This document shows positions 1 to 8,900 of a stretch of DNA of 64,000 bases, piece after piece. This DNA comes from Streptomyces cyanogenus. GTDB lineage: Bacteria; Actinomycetota; Actinomycetes; Streptomycetales; Streptomycetaceae. A program made the position numbers and the translations under genes. The notes below the pieces were generated by a model. That model saw nothing but the letters and a program-made list of their open reading frames with translations, was not told the DNA's origin and searched no databases. Every line of letters begins with the position of its first letter. Position 1 is the first letter of the stretch. The stretch covers positions 248,001 through 312,000 of the forward strand of contig NZ_CP071839.1 of NCBI RefSeq assembly GCF_017526105.1, in the 5' to 3' direction.

Positions 1-469
1 CCACGTGCCGGATCCGGCCCAGACTGCCCACCGCCTCACGCAGCACGGCGACGTCGGCGCGGTAGCGGGCCGCGCTGCCGGCCAGCAGCACGGTGCCGCC
101 CGCCCGTTCTGCCGCCGTCAGCTGCCGTGCCTCCGCGCTGCTCAGGCAGACCGGCTTCTCCAGGAACACCGGGGTGCCCCTGGCCAGCAGCCCCGTGGCC
201 ACGGCGGCGTGGAGGTGGTTGGGCACCGCGACCACCGCCAGGTCGGCCAGGTCCGGTGGGAGCCGGCCGGCGTCGGTGAAGAGGGGCGCGTCGATGCCCT
301 CGGCGGCGAGCACCCCGGGCGCCTGGGGTGCCGGGTCGACGACTGCGCTGACGGTGTACCGGGGGTGGCGGCGCAGCCGCGGCAGCCAGATGGAGGAGCC
401 GGCCCAGCCGAGCCCGACCATGGCGATCCGCAGGGGTTCCGCGGCCGCGCCCTCCAGGCCGCCGGTCAT
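1..469 (-). CDS. rifL: Gfo/Idh/MocA-family oxidoreductase, RifL-type (partial, 3' end off window)
   Basis: This is the N-terminal 156 codons of an NAD(P)-dependent oxidoreductase; the rest lies beyond the left edge. A Rossmann fingerprint (GLGWAG) sits near residues 18-23 and the family motif EKPV follows at about residue 108. The ATG at 469 overlaps the TGA of the AHBA synthase gene (ATGA), so the two are translationally coupled. In rifamycin-type clusters the RifL homologue is encoded next to AHBA synthase (RifK) and has been proposed to work with it in forming the aminosugar precursor of AHBA. That role here is inferred from position and family. Confidence 0.88.
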   Translation of the reverse strand, partial: MTGGLEGAAAEPLRIAMVGLGWAGSSIWLPRLRRHPRYTVSAVVDPAPQAPGVLAAEGIDAPLFTDAGRLPPDLADLAVVAVPNHLHAAVATGLLARGTPVFLEKPVCLSSAEARQLTAAERAGGTVLLAGSAARYRADVAVLREAVGSLGRIRHV

Positions 470-1644
470 ACGGCGGCCACGGTGTCGGCGACGATCTCGG
501 CGATCCGGTGCATCTGCTCCTCGGTGCCGAGCAGGGTGCGGTGGTGCAGCCACACGCAGTCGCTGTAGATCGCCTCGGTGTTGGGGCAGCGGGCGGCCAG
601 GTCGTCCACGGTCAGGTCGGGGGCGGCACTCTCCCAGAAGCCCTGCGAGCGGTAGATGGCCCGGAAGGCGGCGAAGGCCGGCAGGCCACGCTCGATCAGC
701 GCGTCCACCAGCTCGTTCCGCTTGAATTCGTCGAGGCCGGGGATGCGGAACATCATCATGTAGTGCGGATTGCGGGTGACCCGCTCGTCCCTGACCTGCG
801 GGACGACGCCGGGGATCTCGGCGAGCAGACCGGACAGCAGCGGCTCCCGCTGTTCCCGGGTGTCGATCTGGCCGGCGAGGCGGCCCAGCTGGGCGCGCAG
901 CACGGCGGCACTGAACTCGTTCATCCGGAAGTTCGACCCGGAAGTGCCGTGCAGATAGCGCCGGTCGGTGCGGGGGCGGCCGCAACTGTGCCGCAGGAAC
1001 GCCTGCTCGTACATCTCGGCGTACCGCTCCCCCTCGGGGAACACCACCGCGCCACCCTCGCCGGCCGTCATCAGTTTGCCGTTCTGGAAGCTGAACGCGG
1101 CCAGCGAGCCCAGCTCGCCGACGCGCTTGCCCCGCCACTGCGCGCCGTGCGCGTGCGCGGCGTCCTGGACGAGGGGCACACCGCTGGCCTCGGACAGCTT
1201 CGCCAGTCCGTCCATGTCGGCGAAGTGGCCGGCCATGTGCACGGGCATGATCGCCCGCGTGCGGGGGGTGATGGCGGCCTCGGTTGCGGCGAGGTCCATG
1301 CAGTAGGTGTCGGGGGTGACGTCGACCGGTACGGCGACCGCTCCGAGGCGTTGGGCCGCCTGGGAGGAGGAGATGAAGGTGAAGGCGGGGACGATCACCT
1401 CGGTGCCCGGGCCGACCCCCAGCACCTGGAGCGCGAGTTCCAGCGCGTGCGTGCCGTTGGTGACGGCGAGGGACCGGGCAGCGCCGTGGTACTCGGCGAA
1501 CTCCCGGTCGAAGGTGTCGGTCTCGCTGCCTCCCATACGCCACCACTGGCCCTGTTCCAGGGCGCGGATGAGGCCGCTCCGCTCGGCGTCGTCGAACTGG
1601 GGCCAGGCCGGGAATTCGGGAAGCGGGCGCGCGTCGGCGTTCAT
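466..1644 (-). CDS. rifK: AHBA synthase (PLP-dependent DegT/DnrJ/EryC1 family, RifK-type)
   Basis: The protein has 392 residues, the usual length for 3-amino-5-hydroxybenzoate synthase (RifK is about 388). These enzymes aromatise 5-amino-5-deoxy-3-dehydroshikimate to AHBA, the starter of all ansamycins, and also act as the transaminase of the pathway. The PLP lysine is K190 in SFQNGK, the pyridine-contacting Asp is D161 in QDAAHAHG, and GEGG follows the lysine. The N-terminal FPAWPQ..D and RMGGSE stretches are characteristic of AHBA synthases rather than sugar aminotransferases. It is the second gene of the AHBA operon, 75 nt after the dehydratase, and overlaps the next gene by 4 nt. Its presence is the best single sign that the neighbouring PKS makes an ansamycin. 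Confidence 0.95.
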   Translation of the reverse strand: MNADARPLPEFPAWPQFDDAERSGLIRALEQGQWWRMGGSETDTFDREFAEYHGAARSLAVTNGTHALELALQVLGVGPGTEVIVPAFTFISSSQAAQRLGAVAVPVDVTPDTYCMDLAATEAAITPRTRAIMPVHMAGHFADMDGLAKLSEASGVPLVQDAAHAHGAQWRGKRVGELGSLAAFSFQNGKLMTAGEGGAVVFPEGERYAEMYEQAFLRHSCGRPRTDRRYLHGTSGSNFRMNEFSAAVLRAQLGRLAGQIDTREQREPLLSGLLAEIPGVVPQVRDERVTRNPHYMMMFRIPGLDEFKRNELVDALIERGLPAFAAFRAIYRSQGFWESAAPDLTVDDLAARCPNTEAIYSDCVWLHHRTLLGTEEQMHRIAEIVADTVAAV

Positions 1645-1719
1645 GATGGGTTTCTCCCAGGTGAGTTCTCGGTGGGTGTGCCGGAGTCGTCGGCGGTGCG
1701 GGGCCGGTGAGGCGGCCGG

Positions 1720-2154
1720 TCAGCCGGCGGTCTTCGCCAGCAGCGCCAGTGCGGCGAGCCGATAGCCGTCGGCGCCGAGGCCCACGATGACGCCGCTGGC
1801 GAGCGGGGCGAGCACCGACTCGTGCCGGAAGCTCTCCCGGGCCCAGACGTTGGACAGGTGGACCTCGATCCAGGGGCGCGGGTAGTTGGCCAGCGCGTCG
1901 CGCAGGCTCCAGCCGGCGATCATCAGCGCGCCGGGGTTCACGATCGCACCGACCGTCCCGTAGTTGTCCTGGACCGCTTGGACGAGTTCGCCCTCGGATT
2001 CGCGCTGTACGGCGGTCACCTGCCAGCCGCGGTCCGCGACCGTTTTGGCGACGGATTCCTCGATGTCGGCAAGCGTACTGGTGCCGTACACCTCCGGTTC
2101 GCGCTTTCCGAGTATTCCGAGATTGGGTCCGTTGAGCAGCAGAAGTTTCCTCAC
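1720..2154 (-). CDS. rifJ: Type II (amino)dehydroquinate dehydratase, RifJ-type
   Basis: The 144-residue protein matches the type II 3-dehydroquinase family, which removes water from dehydroquinate. Beside AHBA synthase the substrate is probably 5-amino-5-deoxy-DHQ. NGPNLGILGKREPEVYG at residues 8-24 supplies the lid Arg18 and Tyr23, and IEVHLSN at 96-102 supplies the general-acid His99. The start is GTG at 2154, preceded by GAGGGG; no ATG fits. The usual NP-x-A-(Y/F/L)-TH-(T/Y)-S substrate motif is replaced by NPGALMIAGWS (73-83), so the substrate-contacting His is missing. It is the first gene of the AHBA operon, and its promoter lies in the region shared with the P450 gene. Confidence 0.9.
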   Translation of the reverse strand: MRKLLLLNGPNLGILGKREPEVYGTSTLADIEESVAKTVADRGWQVTAVQRESEGELVQAVQDNYGTVGAIVNPGALMIAGWSLRDALANYPRPWIEVHLSNVWARESFRHESVLAPLASGVIVGLGADGYRLAALALLAKTAG

Positions 2155-2269
2155 GGAGTCCCCTCGATCAATTGCGTCCGGTGTCGGAAGGGTGAATCTC
2201 TCGCACCTTCGCCACGCTATAGCAGCGAGAGTCCGGATCGGCTGGCGCCAACGAGGCGGGAGCAAGTAC

Positions 2270-2298
2270 AGGGTGGGGTTAGGGGGGTTGCTAGGGGG
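2270..2298 (+). promoter_or_regulatory. Tandem AGGGGG repeats, putative cluster activator site 1
   Basis: Three A-plus-G-run elements start at 2270 (AGGGTGGGG), 2281 (AGGGGGG) and 2293 (AGGGGG), 11 and 12 nt apart, about one helical turn. They lie roughly midway between the divergent starts of the dehydratase (2154) and the P450 (2422). Similar pairs precede the FAD oxidase and PKS A. Binding by a LuxR/LAL-type activator is an inference. Confidence 0.5.
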
Positions 2299-2421
2299 CG
2301 GATCTCGGTTCCGGATATGGGTCAGTGGGCGCAGAATTGCCGCACAGTGGGGGAGGCGTGAAATTCTTCGTCCCCGACGGCTGAACCGGTCCGAACGAGG
2401 CATCACGAGGGAACGAATCAG

Positions 2422-3636
2422 ATGAGCGAATGCCCGATGAAGAACAGGCCGGAACCACTGGCCTATCCATTCCAGGAGTCGGAACGGCTCGAAGTGGACC
2501 CGACGTACGGGCGGTTGCGCACCGGGGACGGACTGGCCCGGGTACAGCCACCCTTCGGTGACCCCGGGTGGCTGGCGGTCCGCTACGAGGACGTCAAGGC
2601 GGTGCTGGCCGACCCGCGGTTCAGCCGGGCCCGGGCGCTGGGCGACGACGTGCCGCGTCTGGTGCCGTTCCTGCCGCCGCCGGACACGATCATGGCGATG
2701 GACCCACCGGAGCACAACAGGCTCCGCAAGATGCTGGCCCAGGCCTTCACCATGCGCCGGGTGGAGAAACTGCGGCCGCGGGTGCAGCAGGTCGTCGACG
2801 AGCAGCTCGACGTGCTGGAGAGGGCCGGCGGCGAGGCCGACCTGATGCGCTCGTTCGCCGTGCCGGTGTCCCTGACCGTGATCACCGAACTCCTCGGTGT
2901 GCCGTATGCGGACCGGGACCGGTTCGGCACCTGGGTCGGCATCATCTTCTCCGCCGAGCACACGCCCGACGTGGCCATGAAGGCCAACGAGGAGCTGATG
3001 GGCTATCTCGCCGGGCTGGTGGCGCAGCGCCGTGAGCAGCCCGGTGACGACCTGCTGAGCGTCCTGGTGGAGGCGCGCGACTCGGATGACCGGCTCAGCG
3101 AGAGCGAGATGGTGGGCCTCGCCGCGGCCGTCCTCATCGCGGGCTTCGACGTCACCGGCAACAACCTCGGCAACCAGATCTACGCCCTGCTCTCCAGCCC
3201 CTCCCACCTGCGGCAACTTCAGGAGGACCCGACGCTCGTGCCGCAGGCCGTGGAGGAGATGCTGCGCTACATCAGGCCCGCGACGGGCGAGGGGATCCCG
3301 CGGGTGGCGGTCGAGGACGTGGAACTCGGCGGAGTGGTGGTGAAGGCCGGTGAGGCCGTGCTCCCTTCGACGATGTCGGCGAACCGGGACGCCTCGGTCT
3401 TCGAGGACCCGGACACCATGGACTTCACCCGCACCCACAACCCGCACCTTGCCTTCGGACACGGCCCGCACCACTGTGTGGGCGCCCAGCTGGCCCGGCT
3501 GGAGCTGCAGGTGGCCATAGAGAGCCTGCTGCGCCGCTTCCCGGGGCTGCGGCTGGCGGTGCCGGCCGACGACGTGCCGTGGCTGCCGCCCCACGCGGTG
3601 TGGTCCGCCCCCGCCCGCATTCCCGTGAGCTGGTAG
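2422..3636 (+). CDS. Cytochrome P450 (CYP105/107-like), ansamycin tailoring candidate
   Basis: The 404-residue soluble P450 has every hallmark of the bacterial class I family. The haem ligand is Cys352 in AFGHGPHHCVGAQLAR. The I-helix oxygen-activation stretch is AGFDVTGNN, with the usual AGxDT/ET pattern shifted by one residue. The K-helix ExxR is present in EEMLRY. The ATG at 2422 is preceded by GAGGGAAC, about 7 nt upstream. The gene diverges from the AHBA operon and shares the region with tandem AGGGGG elements, so co-regulation and oxidative tailoring of the ansamycin are likely. The oxidised position cannot be told from sequence. No ferredoxin gene is adjacent. Confidence 0.93.
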   Translation: MSECPMKNRPEPLAYPFQESERLEVDPTYGRLRTGDGLARVQPPFGDPGWLAVRYEDVKAVLADPRFSRARALGDDVPRLVPFLPPPDTIMAMDPPEHNRLRKMLAQAFTMRRVEKLRPRVQQVVDEQLDVLERAGGEADLMRSFAVPVSLTVITELLGVPYADRDRFGTWVGIIFSAEHTPDVAMKANEELMGYLAGLVAQRREQPGDDLLSVLVEARDSDDRLSESEMVGLAAAVLIAGFDVTGNNLGNQIYALLSSPSHLRQLQEDPTLVPQAVEEMLRYIRPATGEGIPRVAVEDVELGGVVVKAGEAVLPSTMSANRDASVFEDPDTMDFTRTHNPHLAFGHGPHHCVGAQLARLELQVAIESLLRRFPGLRLAVPADDVPWLPPHAVWSAPARIPVSW

Positions 3637-3757
3637 GAACCTCGGCAGGGAGAGCCACTGGACGTCGAGAAGTACCCACCCGGCCAACGTCCCCCGGGGT
3701 GCAAGCCGGCGAACCGGTAGGCACGCAAGACGCCCGCATGCCTCCGGTGTGAACAAG

Positions 3758-3788
3758 GCGGCGCCGCCGGCCGGCCCGGCGGCGCCGC
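3758..3788 (+). terminator. Perfect 13-bp GC hairpin downstream of the P450 gene
   Basis: GCGGCGCCGCCGG (3758-3770) and its exact reverse complement (3776-3788) are separated by CCGGC. It lies about 120 nt after the P450 stop and has no T tract, so it may be a Streptomyces-type U-less terminator. Confidence 0.45.
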
Positions 3789-3886
3789 AGCTTGCTCCGG
3801 TCATCGAGCAGGCTCCGGTCGAGCCTTCGCAGTACCCGGGTGAAGCCGGCCGCGTCGATGTCGCCGACCGGCTCGGGCAGGAGGCC

Positions 3887-4209
3887 ACCGTCCGGCAAGG
3901 CCGCGGGGAACTCAGCCGTGAGCCGATGCGCCGCGCCCTGAGGACCGGACGGGCCATGCGCGGGCCGCACCGGCCTCCACCGCGCGTCTGCCCGGGATCA
4001 TGGGACACGATGGTGGCCGGCGCGCGGCTCGCCGACCGCCAGGGCCGTCCCCGGGCACGGGAAGGCTCCCTGATCACCGGTGAGGACAGCAGGCGGCCGG
4101 CGGACAGCTGGAGGTCGTCGCCTCCGATCCCGACAGCCGTCCCCGCGAGGCGCTCGACTGGGAAGCCCCAGCCGAGCGCCTCGCTGCGCGCCTGGCGGCA
4201 GGCGGCTGA
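3887..4209 (+). mobile_element. Degenerate IS30-family transposase relic
   Basis: No intact gene fills the 630 nt between the P450 and the FAD oxidase, but pieces of an IS30-type DDE transposase are readable. In the frame starting near 3887 the peptide contains QGRGELSRE, LRTGRAMR and then EGSLITGEDS (ending near 4090), matching the IS30 consensus series QGRGEL-RE, LRTGRA-R and W-EGDLI-G. After a large internal deletion and a frame change, about 4103-4209 reads SRPREALDWEAPAERL to a stop, the typical IS30 C-terminus. The catalytic core between these parts is gone, so it is a dead relic. No terminal inverted repeats were found. Confidence 0.6.
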
Positions 4210-4267
4210 TCCATGTCATGCCACGGGCCCCAGGTAGGCGCCGTCCGTCCAGGGCCCTGTCGGTCGG

Positions 4268-5788
4268 TCAGGCGACGGCGCCCGGGTGCTTGAAGACGCC
4301 CCAGGGGTCGTAGGCGCGCTTCACCGCCCGCAGCCGGGGGTAGTTGGAGCCGTAGTTGGACGTGCCCCAGTCGGCGTTCAGCCGGGTGCTGGGGAAATTG
4401 ATGTACGAGCCGCTGGACAGCGGCGCCAGCGCGTCGGCCGCGCGGGTGGTCCAGGTGGTGTGCCGGGCCACGACGTCGGGGCCGGGCTGCGCGTCGAGGT
4501 CGAAGGACTGGTAACCGATCAGGAACTGGGCGTCGCGGTGCCCGAACGCGGTGGCGGCCGTGGGCACGTCGCCGGCGGCCCCGCCGAGGGCGAACGCCTG
4601 GATGAAGCGGAACGGGATCTCGGTGGCCTGTGCGTCGTACGCGGCGATCAGGTTGCTGATCTCGGCCGAACTGGCGGCGCGGGCGCTGAGCTGGAAGCTC
4701 TGCTGCTTGTAGGGGGTGCGGTAGAGCTGGGCGCCGGGCTGGCTGCCGGTGCGGTGGCACTGGTCGAGCGTCAGCTCTCCGCATCCGTACAGGCCCTTCA
4801 TGCCGTCGTTGAAGGCGTCGTCGTGCGTGGAGCTGCTCACCGGCTGCACCCCGGCCCGCTCGGTGAGTTCCGCCAGCGCCGTGCCGAGAGCGGCGGCGCT
4901 GCCGTGGTAGCCACCGTAGATCTTGATGAGCGGCTCGGTGCCGGTGCCGCCGCCGTTGGGGGGCAGGACGAACAGCGAGGAGCCGAGGTCCCGGGAGGCG
5001 CCGAGCGTCCATGCCTGCCAGGCGGCGATCACGGACGGGGCGTCGTCCCACGACCACATGGTGGTGTACTCCACCAGCCGCGGCGCGTCGATGGGCCGGA
5101 CCTCCCAGTCCGCGACGATGCCGAAGTTACCGCCACCGCCGCCGCGCAGCGCCCAGAACAGGTCGGGCTCGACGGTCGGTGAGCAGCGCACGATCCGGCC
5201 GTCGGCGAGGACCACCTGGGCCGAGACGACCCGGTCGGCGGCAAGGCCGAACTTGCGGGTCTGGAAGCCGACACCGCCGCCGGAGACGAAGCCGCCGGCC
5301 CGGACGGTGGGGCAGGTTCCGGTGACCAGCTGCTTGCCCAGCGGGGCCAGAGCGGCCAGGGCGTCGACGGACTGGGCGCCGGGCCCGACCCGGACCGTGG
5401 CACCGGTGACGGTGGCGTGCCCGATCCGGCCGACGTCGATGACCAGGCCCTCGCCGGTCGACCAGCCGTTGAGATTGTGGCCGCCGCTGCGCACCCGCAG
5501 CGGGAGGTCGTGCGTCTGGGCGAACCGGACACACGTGCGTATGTCCGCGGGCGTCTCGCAGAAGGCGATGGCCACCGGGTTGATCGAGTCGTACTGGATG
5601 AACTGGCCCTGCTTGGCGAGCGCGTAGCCGTCGTCGGCGGGCAGCACCACGTCGCCCTGGAGGGCCTCGCGGAGTCTGCTCCACTTGTCGCGGGAACCGG
5701 CGAGTACCGGTGCGGCGCCCGACCCGACGGCCACGGCCGCCAGCCCGGCTCCCGCGCCCGTCCGGATGAGTGACCTTCTGCTGATCAA
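4268..5788 (-). CDS. Tat-exported FAD-linked oxidase, berberine-bridge-enzyme type, probably bicovalent FAD
   Basis: The 506-residue protein begins with a twin-arginine leader (SRRSLIRTGAGAG, residues 3-15), so it should be folded with FAD and then exported. An FAD_binding_4 domain follows. His104 in RSGGHN and Cys159 in TGTCPTVRAGG are the two positions that carry the 8-alpha-histidyl and 6-S-cysteinyl bonds in bicovalent family members. The C-terminal NYPRLRAVKRAYDPWGVF is the BBE-domain tail. The start is TTG at 5788 after GGGGAGAA; no nearby ATG gives a better site. The promoter holds paired AGGGGG elements like those before the PKS and AHBA genes, so a late oxidative ansamycin step, possibly outside the membrane, is plausible. 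A role in sugar or lignol oxidation cannot be excluded. Confidence 0.9.
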   Translation of the reverse strand: MISRRSLIRTGAGAGLAAVAVGSGAAPVLAGSRDKWSRLREALQGDVVLPADDGYALAKQGQFIQYDSINPVAIAFCETPADIRTCVRFAQTHDLPLRVRSGGHNLNGWSTGEGLVIDVGRIGHATVTGATVRVGPGAQSVDALAALAPLGKQLVTGTCPTVRAGGFVSGGGVGFQTRKFGLAADRVVSAQVVLADGRIVRCSPTVEPDLFWALRGGGGGNFGIVADWEVRPIDAPRLVEYTTMWSWDDAPSVIAAWQAWTLGASRDLGSSLFVLPPNGGGTGTEPLIKIYGGYHGSAAALGTALAELTERAGVQPVSSSTHDDAFNDGMKGLYGCGELTLDQCHRTGSQPGAQLYRTPYKQQSFQLSARAASSAEISNLIAAYDAQATEIPFRFIQAFALGGAAGDVPTAATAFGHRDAQFLIGYQSFDLDAQPGPDVVARHTTWTTRAADALAPLSSGSYINFPSTRLNADWGTSNYGSNYPRLRAVKRAYDPWGVFKHPGAVA

Positions 5789-5861
5789 AATTCTCCCCGT
5801 CCTTCTGTCTGTCCATTGTTCGGACGACGGGAACGCTAGGCGCGAAAGACCATGACCACAT

Positions 5862-5877
5862 CCCCCTTATTCCCCCT
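5862..5877 (-). promoter_or_regulatory. Paired AGGGGG elements upstream of FAD oxidase, putative activator site 2
   Basis: On the minus strand AGGGGGAATAAGGGGGA contains two AGGGGG units 10 nt apart. It lies 74-89 nt before the TTG start of the FAD oxidase gene and is oriented toward it. The same arrangement occurs at 2270-2298 and 41164-41207. Confidence 0.5.
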
Positions 5878-5923
5878 GTTTCTTGTTCAACTTTCTCTCC
5901 CGAATGGTGTGATGAAATACGGC

Positions 5924-5956
5924 GGCGCCCCCGGTCCTTTTGGAACCGGGGGCGCC
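5924..5956. terminator. Strong rho-independent terminator, bidirectional
   Basis: A perfect 12-bp stem, GGCGCCCCCGGT (5924-5935) with its complement (5945-5956), encloses a 9-nt loop. TTTCCCGTTTTT follows on the plus strand and an AT-rich flank lies on the other side. It separates the 3' end of the multicopper oxidase gene (5981) from the FAD oxidase promoter. Confidence 0.75.
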
Positions 5957-5980
5957 TTTCCCGTTTTTCTCAGAAACGGT

Positions 5981-8900
5981 TCACAGGGGCGCCGGGGCGT
6001 CCTCGGCGCCCGGTGGAAGCACTCGGAAGATCCCCCACATCCCGGCCGCCGCGAACGGTATCCGGGCGTCCTGGAACAGATAGTCGCCGGTGTATCCGGC
6101 CCGGCCGCCCGCGAGGCCCAGGCGGGCGTCGATCGTCTCCCCAGCCGTGATCGTGCGCGCGGACACCGTCTGCGATCCCTTCATCCCGGGTTCCAGCGGG
6201 AAGGTGTGCCCGCCGACGGTGAAGGAGTGCAACTGGTCCGAGGCGCCGACCCCGACCCGGAACACCACCGGATCGCGGGAGTTGGCCCGGAACACCGGGG
6301 TGTCCGGTTCGCCGTAGGTCGCCGAGCCGAAGGCCGTGCCGTAGGAGCCGACGACGTCCGCCTTGCTGAAGTCGTTGACGCTGGCGGTCAGCCCCAGCCG
6401 TGTGGTCAGTGGTTCGCTGCGGTAGTTGACGTGGTTGTACGCCTTGTCGAACGTGCCGGCGTTGTTCCCCGTCCCCGGTGGTGCGCCGGGGACCGGAGCG
6501 ACCGGCCGCAGGAAGGCGTCCGGGCTGTTGAGACCGTTGCCGGCCACCTGGTCACCGTAGGGAGTGATGCTGCGGGAGTAGTGCTGGTCGGTGCTCTGCA
6601 TCGTCAGCGCGAACTCCCGGAACCTCCGTCCGCCCGGCACCCGGATGATCGCCTCGGTGCTGGTGCGGGTGGCGTCGAGCCGCTCCCCGCTCTCGCTGTC
6701 CGACCAGGTGGAGCCCTCCGGCTCGACGATCAGCATGCCGTACGCCCCGTGACGCAGCGAGGCCGGGCTGCCCAGGTTCTGGAACAGCGACGAGCCGAGT
6801 TCGCGGTCGGCGTGGAAGGTGTAGGTGATCGTCCGGCCGGCGGCCACCGTGGTGTCCGGGTTGAGGCCCACGGCGGAACCGGCGGAGAGCTGCTGGTTGC
6901 GGACCAGCTTGCCCAGGTCGAGTCCGGCCCGTCTGCCGCCGTAGAGGGAGTCGGGTGATGTCTCGTTCTTCAGGGTGATGGTGAGGCAGTCTCCCTTGTC
7001 GGCGCGCAGCACCAGAGGCTCGACGGGTTTGGCACCGGACCTGATCGCTGCCACGTCCGAGGTGAGCGCGTAGACGACTCCCCCGGTGTCCTTGAACGGC
7101 GCGGTCGGCAGGGTCTGGTCGAACACCGAGACCGCATAGTGCCGTTCCCTGGCGTTCTCGGGGCACCCGGTGGCCGTCGAGGTGACGACATCGGTGTCCG
7201 GGCTGCCGTCCGCGGTGTAGGCCGGGGCGGGCGCCGGGCCCGGGTCGCGCTGGGTGTCCCCGCCGGCCGCCTTCTGCCGCGGGAAGCCGCCCCCGCTCGG
7301 CGGTTCCGGGCGTCCGGGCAGCGGCCGCAGATCGCGCTGCGCCGTGTCGTGCACGCGGAACAGGCCCCAGGCGCCGCTCTCCAGGGCGAAGGTGCGGGTG
7401 GAGTAGTACAGGTAGTCCCCGGCGCCGCCGCCGGGCCCCCCGGCGCCGCCGTCGAGCACGTAGTCGGCCCGCTCGGAGATGCCTGTGGTCGCGGTGTCCG
7501 TCAGCTGCCCCCGGCCGTTGAAGCGTTCGATCCGGAACCGGTGCCCCTGGACCCGCAGGGCTTCGCCGCGGTCGTTGACCCCGACGGTGCGGAACACGAC
7601 CGGGTCACCGACGTAGGCCCGCAGCAGCGGGGTGTCCGGGTCGCCGTACTTCACCGACGAGAACACGTACGGGTCGACGGTGGTCACCGTGGCGCGCGCA
7701 GTGGTCGCGTCCGGGTTGCCCGCCTTGTAGGGCGCCCTGCTGGTCGCGTTGCGGCAGCGCGCCCCGTTGTACTCCTGGCGCTGGTCGGTGGTCTTGGGAT
7801 CGGCCGGGGTGTCACCCGGCGGGGTCCGCTCCCCCAGGGGTGCCGCTCTCAGGTTGATGGAGCCCTCCTCGCACTCCTGTCCCTGGTTGAACGGATTGAG
7901 TCCGGTGGCCGAGGGTGGCTCGTAGAGCTCGCCCCTGCCTCTTCGCCCGTTGTGGAGGAAGATCGTGTACTCCCGGAACGAGCCGGACTGGCCGTAGCCG
8001 ACCGAGGCGCCCGACCGGTTGACGATGTCGACGATCGTGCCGCTCCTGACCTGCGCACCCGTGACCGGGTCGCGGTATTCCGAACCCTTGGGTTCGACGA
8101 TGTGCGCGGCGAACAGGCCGCGTGCCCAGGACGTCATGCCGTCGACGTGGTCGTGCCAGAAGACGGTGCCCGTGTCGGCGTCGGAGAACCAGCGGTACTG
8201 GACGAACTCGACGGTGACCGGTGAACCGGCCGCGTGAGCGTGGTCCAGTGGTCGGTCGAAGGTGAGCTGGTCGCCGTCGATCGCCGTGACCGTCCTGATC
8301 TCCACGTCCGGCCGGCCGACGCCCACCGCGACGGACACGCCGGTGCGCAGCTGGCCGACCCGGGACACGGTCACCTTGTCCCCGGAGTCCTGCGAGACGA
8401 GGGTGCGGTCCTCCTTGGCAGCGTTGAACACGGCCTGTTCGAAGGCGAATCCGGCCACGACGCCGTCGGAGGCGAGCGGGTCGAACTGCACCAGGTGGGT
8501 GTGCATGTTCGCCTTGGCCTGCACGGACGCCTTCAGTTCGCTGCCGAAGGTGAGGGCCACACAGTCCCCGACGTTGGACCGGATCACCAACGGGTCCACG
8601 GGTTTGCTGCCGTCGAGCACGGCCGACTTGTCCTCGTTCAGGACGTAGATCTCACCGTTGTCGTCGCGTTCCCTGGCGGTGGCCCGTACGGTCACCGGGA
8701 TCGCGGTCACATCGTATGTCCGCACCTTGGCGTCCCGCGGGCACAGTCCCCCGGGACGGTCGGCCGAGGCGGTCTCCCCCACGCCGGGCGCTCCGGCGTG
8801 TCCGTTCGGTGCGAACGGCGGGCGCTGGCCCAGGTGGGGCCGCAGCATCGGGTAGGCCGGTCTTCCGGTGAGCGGGTTGAAGAGGATCTCCGGCCGTTCC

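Noticed and set aside
1..568. Long plus-strand frames opposite the AHBA genes
   Set aside because: They are antisense to genes with strong family signatures, lack ribosome sites and have the low-complexity composition typical of high-GC shadow frames.
5924..5980. Possible regulatory RNA or attenuator between the FAD oxidase and copper oxidase genes
   Set aside because: The perfect stem with flanking T tract is fully explained as a terminator; no conserved RNA fold was recognised.
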